Shown piece after piece: positions 1 through 4,816 of a DNA stretch of 6,534 nt. The notes under the pieces are model-generated. The model did not search any database. It was not told the origin of the DNA and saw nothing but the letters and a program-made list of their open reading frames with translations. The number at the start of each line of letters is the position of its first letter. Positions within the stretch are counted from its first letter, which is position 1. The stretch comes from Bacteroidales bacterium (GTDB lineage: Bacteria > Bacteroidota > Bacteroidia > Bacteroidales > P3): assembly GCA_016281475.1 (NCBI GenBank), contig JAEEIS010000196.1, positions 1-6,534 of the forward strand, read 5' to 3'. The position numbers were made by a program, and so were the translations under genes.

Positions 1-30
1 CCCGTAATAATTGCGGCGAAGCCGTGCCGA

Positions 31-97
31 GGTGGGACGAGCGGGAAAGCGAGCGCAGCCGCCCCGCGGCAAGCTGGCTTGAAGCGAAGTTCCCACC
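31..97. repeat. Inverted repeat closing a multi-hairpin domain
   Basis: GGTGGGA at 31-37 pairs perfectly with TCCCACC at 91-97. Inside are smaller perfect hairpins: GCCGC (58-62) with GCGGC (66-70), and AAG (71-73) with CTT (78-80). The arrangement resembles a closed RNA domain with branches. Several unpaired stretches contain the motif GAGCG or AAGCG (39-43, 51-55, 82-86), which recurs in loops further along. The pairing is directly visible; its biological role is inferred. Confidence 0.5.
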
Positions 98-127
98 CCG
101 CGCCTCCGGCGCTAAGGTGACAGCCGC

Positions 128-276
128 CACACTTTGCGCCCTGGCACTGCCACCAACCATTGATAAAAACCGCGTAGCGGAAGCAGTGATTCCGGAGCGC
201 AGCGGATGGAATGACTGCTGGAGCGGGGGTAAAGAACGTACCAAGGCAGAAAAGAACAGCGCAAAGTGTGCTGCTG
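128..276. repeat. 12-bp perfect inverted repeat enclosing nested hairpins
   Basis: CACACTTTGCGC (128-139) is the exact reverse complement of GCGCAAAGTGTG (259-270). The stem continues outward across a small internal loop, with CAGC (121-124) facing GCTG (273-276). Nested inside are CCGC/GCGG (170-173 with 177-180, loop GTA) and an 11-of-12 hairpin of AGCAGTGATTCC (182-193) with GGAATGACTGCT (208-219), whose loop carries GGAGCGCAGCGG. So many nested, non-overlapping pairings are unlikely by chance. No known element is recognised. Confidence 0.55.
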
Positions 277-281
277 CCGAA

Positions 282-304
282 AGAGCCTGGAGCGCGTAGG
301 CTCT
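282..304. repeat. Perfect 7-bp hairpin with GGAGCGCGT loop
   Basis: AGAGCCT (282-288) pairs perfectly with AGGCTCT (298-304) around the nine-base loop GGAGCGCGT. The loop motif GGAGCGC is the same as in the hairpin at 182-219. GAGCGCAGC follows immediately at 306-314. A shared loop motif on unrelated stems suggests a repeated binding or docking motif. Confidence 0.5.
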
Positions 305-377
305 TGAGCGCAGCAGCCTGGCTGGCACCGCCTCGCCCGGGAATGCGGGTGGCTATAGAGAAGCTTATACTGCCGCT

Positions 378-530
378 GTGATATTTGACATAATCCAGAT
401 TGTGTACATTGCTGATTAGCAGAGGGCAAGCGCGGAGACACCGTCGGCGATGGACATCCCGCCTTTGATGCGGGGTACTGCCAGTGGCCAGCAATTTACA
501 CAATCTCGATGGGATTATGTCTAATAGCAC
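378..530. repeat. Very long imperfect stem-loop
   Basis: GACATAATCC (387-396) pairs perfectly with 512-521. Bases 397-414 then pair with 489-506 with a single mismatch, giving 27 of 28 paired positions interrupted by a five-base bulge (507-511, CGATG). Outward, 382-385 pair with 523-526 and 378-380 with 528-530, so the helix reaches about 35 base pairs. The apical part (415-488) contains another hairpin, CCCGC/GCGGG at about 464-480. This is far too long for a protein operator and too bulged for a typical terminator. It shares CACAATCTCG (499-508) with the two tandem units downstream. Confidence 0.6.
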
Positions 531-583
531 TGATGCGGGAGACGGATGGTTGTGCACCCGCCGCCGGTCCCGGGCGTTAATGG

Positions 584-760
584 CCCCTGTGGGGTCTGGG
601 GCACAATAATGTGCAAGTCTGCGACAGGCTTGCCTGGAAGCAGTCTTGCAGCCTTCATACCTTAAGTCACGGGGGTGGCGCAGATGGGGCGTGTTTGTGG
701 CTGGCGTGCCCGGCCACAATCTCGCACCAGATGCCGGTGATGCAGTTCATATATCAGATT
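584..760. repeat. Folded repeat unit, first tandem copy
   Basis: Landmarks in order are CCCC/GGGG (584-594), GCAC/GTGC (601-604 with 611-614, six-base loop), a 37-base hairpin closed by GCAAG (613-617) and CTTGC (645-649), and a 25-base hairpin closed by TTGTGGC (695-701) and GCCACAA (713-719) running into CACAATCTCGCA. The second copy repeats each landmark 194-199 bases downstream. The 613-649 hairpin pairs as GCAAG, CTGC, CAGG against CCTG, GCAG, CTTGC. GCAC/GTGC overlaps that hairpin by two bases, so the two cannot both be fully formed. Confidence 0.6.
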
Positions 761-781
761 GACGGTGGCGCTCAAGAATCT

Positions 782-955
782 CCCATGTGGGGTCGGGGGC
801 ACTATAGCGTGCAAGTCTGTGGGCGGCTCTGCCGCACACTGTCTTGCAGCCTTTCTATCTTTGATTGAGGAAGAGGGCGGAAGCGAGTTTGTGGGCAGTT
901 TGTCTGGCCACAATCTCGCAGCGAAGGTGAGCTATTATATATCGCTGGTCTGGAC
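782..955. repeat. Folded repeat unit, second tandem copy
   Basis: This is a diverged copy of 584-760. GCAC/GTGC (799-802 with 809-812) keeps the six-base loop with a changed loop sequence. GCAAG (811-815) and CTTGC (843-847) again close a hairpin of exactly 37 bases, but its inner helix is now GCGGC/GCCGC (823-827 with 831-835) instead of CAGG/CCTG. TTGTGG (889-894) and CCACAA (908-913) again close exactly 25 bases. Pair C622-G640 has become T820-A838, and G703-C711 has become A897-T905: compensated changes. An extra perfect stem, CAGCGA/TCGCTG (919-924 with 942-947), follows. Sequence diverges while structure persists. Confidence 0.6.
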
Positions 956-997
956 GGCCCTGCCGGCCTGACGAGCGAGTGCTTTTAGATATCAAGA

Positions 998-1330
998 TTA
1001 TATCCTCGGCTTGCGCACAACACGGATAATCAACGACACCAGATATACGAATAGCCCGTAGATGAGAGTAATCATATGGCATTTCACGCCACCCCATACT
1101 AATACAGGGCTGATATCACCGTTTGTTTGAATCAGGGCATCCGATGCGTTGTACCAGCCTAGAGCAATACTTATAAGGCATACGACAAGCGTAGCGATGC
1201 CGATTTCTTTCACCCAGGCGGGTGCTTTCCAAGCGGCAAACAGCAGGCATACCAGAAGGACGGTTATCAGGGACATCGTGAGGACGCCTCCTTGAACAAA
1301 GAGGCCTGGAAGGGAAGTAAGTGTAATCAT
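998..1330 (-). CDS. Small MotA/TolQ/ExbB-like membrane protein
   Basis: This encodes a 110-residue, very hydrophobic protein with three predicted membrane segments, at about residues 18-35, 43-59 and 82-103, and a basic C-terminus (RVVRKPRI) expected in the cytoplasm. The pattern of an early GG (15-16), then AAWKAPAWVKEIG and a GLFVYLVSLIIR tail, matches what I remember of short Bacteroides proteins annotated as MotA/TolQ/ExbB proton-channel family. It is about half the length of a genuine ExbB or TolQ, and no TolR/ExbD partner lies next to it, so a working proton channel should not be assumed. The ATG at 1330 is preceded by a TAnnTTTG box. The gene is divergent from the LytTR gene and its end faces the structured non-coding region. 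The family assignment rests on memory of similar sequences. Confidence 0.6.
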   Translation of the reverse strand: MITLTSLPGLFVQGGVLTMSLITVLLVCLLFAAWKAPAWVKEIGIATLVVCLISIALGWYNASDALIQTNGDISPVLVWGGVKCHMITLIYGLFVYLVSLIIRVVRKPRI

Positions 1331-1353
1331 AATAATACCTATTTGTTTTTTAA

Positions 1354-1361
1354 CAAAGGTA
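1354..1361 (-). promoter_or_regulatory. Candidate -7 box for the small membrane gene
   Basis: On the minus strand this reads TACCTTTG, fitting the Bacteroidota -7 consensus TAnnTTTG, about 23 bases before the ATG at 1330. The nearest upstream TTTTG lies some 27 bases away instead of the usual 19-21, so the -33 half is poor. The promoter may be weak or need an activator. Confidence 0.4.
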
Positions 1362-1389
1362 CGATTTACCGAAAAGAATCCCTACTGTC

Positions 1390-1444
1390 AAAACCCATCG
1401 TTAGGGAGTTAAATCCCACCAAAGGCAATCTGAGAATGGGTTTT
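1390..1444. promoter_or_regulatory. Inverted repeat in the divergent spacer, possible operator
   Basis: AAAACCCAT (1390-1398) is the exact reverse complement of ATGGGTTTT (1436-1444). A smaller GGGA/TCCC pair (1404-1407 with 1414-1417) sits between them. The right arm overlaps the presumed -33 region of the LytTR gene and the left arm lies upstream of the -7 box of the divergent membrane gene. A regulator binding both arms could affect both genes. ATCGTTAGG (1397-1405) partly resembles a LytTR half-site, but no second half-site is seen at the expected spacing, so autoregulation is only a guess. Confidence 0.35.
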
Positions 1445-1472
1445 AATACAAAATGACCTATCTTTACTTTTG
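1441..1472 (+). promoter_or_regulatory. Promoter of the LytTR gene, near-leaderless
   Basis: TACTTTTG (1465-1472) fits TAnnTTTG, and a TTTT stretch (1441-1444) lies 20 bases upstream at the -33 position. The box ends only two bases before the ATG at 1475, so transcription would begin at or within a few bases of the start codon. Confidence 0.5.
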
Positions 1473-1474
1473 CG

Positions 1475-2200
1475 ATGAAGAATAAGCTTATAACTATTGG
1501 ATTCTGGATAGCTGCCGTCGTGTTGATTGCAGTTCTGATTATGAGCATGGGCTTCTCTTTTCCCGAAGCTCTTCTTATTGGCGTTATGTTCCTTCCGGGA
1601 GTTCTGGCTGCACGCTATTTCTTTTCCAAGATATCCTTCAAATCACGAAAAACCGGGCTGCTGGATGCCCTGTTTCTAATACTTGCCATTATGGTGGCCG
1701 AGACTGCATTGGTTGTACTTGCCAATATCTCCATAATTCATATACGGAAAATAATGCTATGGACATATGATGGGTACTCACGAATACTGTTCAATCCAGT
1801 GTTCATTGGAATGATTCTGACCTTATTTATAGTTGGTGATACAGCTCTCTCCAGATATCTTGGCAAACGGTTCCCGTCAACACAAACTCCGTTATGTTTC
1901 GTCTCCGACCGCAGAACGATATCTCTCCTCAAAGACGATATTCTATATATAGCGTCAAATGATACAGAAGTAACTGTCTATGCTACACAAGGCCGCAGCT
2001 TCCGAAACAAGACGGCTATCGGCCAATGGGAGAATCTTCTTGGTAATGAATTCCTTCGGATTCACAGGTCATATCTGGTGAACACCGCTAAAGCAGAGTT
2101 CGTCAATTCAGACACGGTCTCTGTTGAGGGAACCAGACTTCCTGTTTCCCGGAAGTATAAGGATATCGTTAAAGTTGTTATACCGACAGTGTCTAGGTAG
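1475..2200 (+). CDS. Membrane-anchored LytTR-family DNA-binding regulator
   Basis: This is a 241-residue protein with two halves. Residues 5-23, 31-50, 62-88 and 105-125 are hydrophobic segments that should form a four-helix membrane part. Residues about 141-236 form a LytTR DNA-binding domain, recognisable by the strand-rich pattern ILYIASNDTEVTVY, the signature FLRIHRSYLVN (193-203) and the closing LPVSRKYK (222-229). There is no response-receiver domain, so it is not a classical two-component regulator. The family is common in Bacteroidota, where a signal is presumably sensed at the membrane and passed directly to DNA binding; the ligand is unknown. The ATG at 1475 is the first start after an in-frame stop at 1454-1456 and lies just before the first membrane segment. 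It is divergent from the small membrane gene, and its targets could be itself or its neighbours. Confidence 0.85.
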   Translation: MKNKLITIGFWIAAVVLIAVLIMSMGFSFPEALLIGVMFLPGVLAARYFFSKISFKSRKTGLLDALFLILAIMVAETALVVLANISIIHIRKIMLWTYDGYSRILFNPVFIGMILTLFIVGDTALSRYLGKRFPSTQTPLCFVSDRRTISLLKDDILYIASNDTEVTVYATQGRSFRNKTAIGQWENLLGNEFLRIHRSYLVNTAKAEFVNSDTVSVEGTRLPVSRKYKDIVKVVIPTVSR

Positions 2201-2265
2201 CTTGTAAAGGCGGCGATTTTATCTAGCCAACGAGTTATTTATACCGAGCGAATTGTATATTATTG

Positions 2266-2296
2266 TTTGCATTATGTAAATTATTATATACATTTG
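2266..2296 (+). promoter_or_regulatory. Strong Bacteroidota-type promoter for the three-gene operon
   Basis: TTTG (2266-2269) is followed after exactly 19 bases by TACATTTG (2289-2296), matching both elements of the Bacteroidota consensus with ideal spacing. Transcription should begin near 2301, giving an A-rich leader of about 22 bases before the ATG at 2323. The rest of the spacer 2201-2322 shows no convincing terminator for the LytTR gene. Confidence 0.75.
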
Positions 2297-2322
2297 CAAA
2301 GAATAAAAACACTACACGTATT

Positions 2323-2811
2323 ATGAAAACCATCAAAATGCTCCCGTACCGCTGGAAATTGGTCGGCTTGGTGCTGCTTGCACTCAGCCTTTTATTATTT
2401 GCTGTCTGCTTCAGAGTAATTGCTATTCCATCAAAGATGGGCTCCACTACGCACTATTTCGGCCAGGGTTGGGCAGAGATAGTGTTTCCTTTTATATTTT
2501 CATTGGGCGTTGTGCTGACTGCATTGTCCCGAGAAAAGATGGAAGACGAGCGAATCTCCGAGATGCGCCATTCCGCCATTATAGGGTCAATCTTATTGTT
2601 TATAGTTATCTATTTTATCAATAGTCTCAGTGACCCTTTATTTATACTCCTATCTGCGCCGCCCGATTCCACCATCTCTCCGGATACATACTGGTGGGTG
2701 CGTTACTACATACATTTTCTTACCAGCGTACCAGCGCTAATATTCTACTACTTAGTGATTTTCAACATATATTTGTTGGTTGACAGAAAAAGGCTGAACA
2801 ATGAAAAATAA
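2323..2811 (+). CDS. Four-helix membrane protein of unknown function, paired with an XRE regulator
   Basis: The product has 162 residues. Hydrophobic segments lie at about 12-35, 51-68, 84-103 and 131-153. The short charged loop SREKMEDERISEMRHS (69-84) between the second and third segments is typical of small membrane proteins encoded immediately before a small XRE regulator, an arrangement widespread in Firmicutes and Bacteroidota. The ATG at 2323 is preferred over an upstream TTG at 2263 because the TTG precedes the promoter, and would therefore not be on the transcript. The stop overlaps the start of the next gene by 11 bases, suggesting translational coupling. By analogy it may sequester or sense for the regulator, but no enzymatic motif is visible and no biochemical role can be assigned. 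Confidence 0.75.
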   Translation: MKTIKMLPYRWKLVGLVLLALSLLLFAVCFRVIAIPSKMGSTTHYFGQGWAEIVFPFIFSLGVVLTALSREKMEDERISEMRHSAIIGSILLFIVIYFINSLSDPLFILLSAPPDSTISPDTYWWVRYYIHFLTSVPALIFYYLVIFNIYLLVDRKRLNNEK

Positions 2812-3004
2812 CATAAGAGTAGAACGTGCCCGTGTGCGTATGTCACAGCAAGAACTTGCAGATAAAGCCGGTGTCATCCGCCAGACTATCGCAGCTATTG
2901 AACAGGGTCGTTTCAATCCGTCGACAGTACTGGCATTGAAGATAGCACACCTTTTTAGCCTTTCAGTAGAGGAATTGTTTGAGTTGGAAGAATCTGACTG
3001 GTAA
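2801..3004 (+). CDS. Small XRE/Cro-type helix-turn-helix regulator
   Basis: This 67-residue protein is almost entirely a helix-turn-helix domain. The turn and recognition helix lie at about residues 15-36 (SQQELADKAGVIRQTIAAIE), followed by the conserved NPSTVLALKIAHLFSLSVEELF. It belongs to the short stand-alone XRE class, close to YozG-like regulators, which bind DNA as dimers and usually repress their own operon. It begins inside the end of the membrane gene and ends 13 bases before the lipoprotein gene, so it sits in the middle of one operon under the promoter at 2266-2296. A likely target is that promoter, although no clear palindromic operator is visible there. Confidence 0.85.
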   Translation: MKNNIRVERARVRMSQQELADKAGVIRQTIAAIEQGRFNPSTVLALKIAHLFSLSVEELFELEESDW

Positions 3005-3017
3005 TAACTCCGTCATT

Positions 3018-4796
3018 ATGAAAAAAGTTATACAGTACCTTTGGCTTCTTATTGTTTGGATGATGGTATCTTCAGGGTGCCGCGAAACAATGCCCCAGAA
3101 AGTAGATTGTCCTTATTACGGGTTCCGCAACAGAGACTCTCAAGAAATAGAGAGTATCGAGCGCACAGATACTGCAACTGTATTTCACATGAAGTCATTC
3201 TATGTGCCCGATTGGTGGATCAGGGTTGCTAAAGAAACCTATCTCACCGATGGCAAGAGGCGCTTCGCCCTCCTTTCTGCCAATGGAATAATACCGGGTG
3301 AAAAGCTTATCATGGGCCCTGACGGCCAGGCGGAATATACTCTATACTTCGAGCCAATCCCTGCAAAGACCCGCTTTATACATTTCATAGAAGGCAATAA
3401 TAGCGACGGCGCTTTTAACTTCTATTATATCGATTTAAGCGGGAAAAGACCTCGGATGTATGAGGCCATTAAACTCCCTGAATCACTGAATGAGCCATCG
3501 TTCAAGGTGGGGCAAACTACCGTCAATGTCCACTTTCCGTTTAGACTTGATGGGCTTGAGCCCATTCCGATGACTCTTTGCGTAAGTACCTTTTTACCTG
3601 GAGACCAGCAAGAATATGATATGATAACCGATGCCGATGGGAGAGCATCGGTCTCTTTCACTCTATATGGGCCAGCAAGTGCATATTTGATTTGTGGGGA
3701 CGTCTCTCTTGCTTCAGATATCATTCTCGATCCAGGAGAAACCGTGGATATAACCGCAGATGGTAACCTTAGGATTAATACTGTTTCGCGCTTTTCCCTT
3801 GGTGAGAAGTGTTCCAGCTTAGGACATACAAGAGGGCATCTGTCGGGTCCCTCCCAGATACCGATGTATTGGTGGTATCGGTTCTCATATCCCTACCCTT
3901 ATAGATTCAATCCTAATACTGGCGCTGACGCACAAACGGCGTCTGACTATGTTGAGGCCATTAAAGAAGCATATGTTACCAAACAAGCCGAGCTTACCGC
4001 AAATGACAGCATTCCTGCTTTGTTGCGCGATTATATGGACAAGTATATCAAGGCCGAAGTAGTAATGGCAATAAACCAGGCCTATGATTCTTTCGACTTT
4101 TCTGACGATGATCTATCATTCCTTAAGGAGCTCTGTTTGGATGACAAATGTATGATCTATGCTCACGGATGGAGACTCAGGCCGGCATTGGCACTTCGTA
4201 TAGATCCTGATGCCAGCGGATGGCAGGCTCAGCGCGCTAAAACTATTCCCATTATAGCGAAACTGTTGGATGGACATTCTTTGACAGAGGGAGATATTGA
4301 TATACTTGACTCTTTGAGCGAACCTATTTTCAAAGAAACCGCCCTTGCATTGCAGTGCGAATCACAGGATATCGCTCAAATGAAGGATCAAGAGTATGTC
4401 AAACACATACCATCGGACAGTAAAGACCCTCTTGGAGATATCCTTAAAGAGTATCCGGGCAAGGTCGTTCTTGTAGATTTCTGGGCAACTTGGTGTGGAC
4501 CATGCAAAGAAGCACATAAGATTCTTGAGCCAATGAAGGATAACTCTCTTAAAGATGTGACTTTTGTGTATGTGACCAATCCCACCTCTCCTTATGCGAC
4601 ATGGTTGAAAATGATACCTAATATTCGTGGTGACCATTATTATCTTACTGAAGAGCAGTTCAATTCTATTTACGAGATGATTGGCTCTAACAGATATCCG
4701 ACATACTTGATTGTTGCTAATGATGGAACAATTCTTCATAAGAGCATCGGATTTAGCGCTGATATACTTTCAATTCTGGAGGATGCTTTGCAATAA
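3018..4796 (+). CDS. TlpA/thioredoxin-fold lipoprotein, probable disulfide reductase
   Basis: This is a 592-residue envelope lipoprotein. Residues 1-20 form a signal peptide (MKK, then a hydrophobic run), and SSGC places the lipidated cysteine at 21. The middle is largely beta-rich with an ILDPGETVDI stretch (236-245), as in the N-terminal domains of Bacteroidota TlpA-like proteins, followed by a helical part. The C-terminal thioredoxin domain (about 470-592) has the active site WCGPC with Cys493 and Cys496 after VVLVDFWAT, and a cis-proline at 561 in RYPTYLIV. It should exchange disulfides in the periplasm or at the outer membrane; the substrate is unknown. The ATG at 3018 is chosen because it opens the signal peptide; an in-frame TTG at 2979 would add 13 residues before it. 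It is the last gene of the operon, converging on the TOPRIM-like gene with a 20-base gap and no visible terminator. Confidence 0.85.
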   Translation: MKKVIQYLWLLIVWMMVSSGCRETMPQKVDCPYYGFRNRDSQEIESIERTDTATVFHMKSFYVPDWWIRVAKETYLTDGKRRFALLSANGIIPGEKLIMGPDGQAEYTLYFEPIPAKTRFIHFIEGNNSDGAFNFYYIDLSGKRPRMYEAIKLPESLNEPSFKVGQTTVNVHFPFRLDGLEPIPMTLCVSTFLPGDQQEYDMITDADGRASVSFTLYGPASAYLICGDVSLASDIILDPGETVDITADGNLRINTVSRFSLGEKCSSLGHTRGHLSGPSQIPMYWWYRFSYPYPYRFNPNTGADAQTASDYVEAIKEAYVTKQAELTANDSIPALLRDYMDKYIKAEVVMAINQAYDSFDFSDDDLSFLKELCLDDKCMIYAHGWRLRPALALRIDPDASGWQAQRAKTIPIIAKLLDGHSLTEGDIDILDSLSEPIFKETALALQCESQDIAQMKDQEYVKHIPSDSKDPLGDILKEYPGKVVLVDFWATWCGPCKEAHKILEPMKDNSLKDVTFVYVTNPTSPYATWLKMIPNIRGDHYYLTEEQFNSIYEMIGSNRYPTYLIVANDGTILHKSIGFSADILSILEDALQ

Positions 4797-4816
4797 AGAA
4801 TAATGGGTGTATTTAT

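Larger units (their letters stand above)
1..985 (+). ncRNA. Large structured non-coding region, probable ornate RNA of unknown family
   Basis: This stretch of nearly 1 kb has no believable protein gene. The short open frames on both strands look like by-products of G+C-rich sequence, with no recognisable domain and no start signal. Instead it is packed with inverted repeats: a hairpin chain at 31-304, a long stem at 378-530, and two related folded units at 584-760 and 782-955. Hairpins in the two units have equal lengths and compensated base changes, which argues that the fold is selected. One conserved helix uses a U-G pair if read on the plus strand (702 with 712), and the stretch ends in a small G+C hairpin (956-968) and a T run at 983-986. 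Both weakly favour plus-strand transcription ending near 985. The 5' end lies at or beyond the window edge. I cannot match it to tmRNA, RNase P RNA, a riboswitch or another known RNA. It could also be a DNA-level structure such as an origin or transfer site. Confidence 0.45.

Noticed and set aside
856..863. TATCTTTG as an internal plus-strand promoter
   Set aside because: It fits the -7 consensus, but there is no TTTG-like -33 element at the right spacing and it lies within a repeat unit.
584..955. CRISPR array
   Set aside because: Only two diverged copies with about 197-base spacing and internal structure; no short identical repeats and spacers, and no cas gene.
378..955. Retron or group II intron RNA
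   Set aside because: No reverse transcriptase gene in the window and no recognisable intron boundary or domain V hairpin.
24..971. Several open frames of 70-110 codons on both strands (for example 24-299, 112-441, 611-868)
   Set aside because: They overlap one another, have no recognisable domain or promoter, and lie across inverted repeats whose pairing explains the sequence better.
956..986. Classical intrinsic terminator at the end of the structured region
   Set aside because: The G+C hairpin at 956-968 is 14 bases away from a run of only four T, so it is too weak to call on its own.
2263..2322. Upstream TTG start for the four-helix membrane protein
   Set aside because: It lies before the -33/-7 promoter at 2266-2296, so it would not be on the transcript; the ATG at 2323 fits the leader.
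2979..3017. Upstream TTG start for the lipoprotein
   Set aside because: It overlaps the XRE gene and would put 13 residues ahead of a well-formed lipoprotein signal peptide starting at 3018.
4362..4739. 125-codon minus-strand frame
   Set aside because: Antisense to the thioredoxin domain with its WCGPC motif; no independent support.
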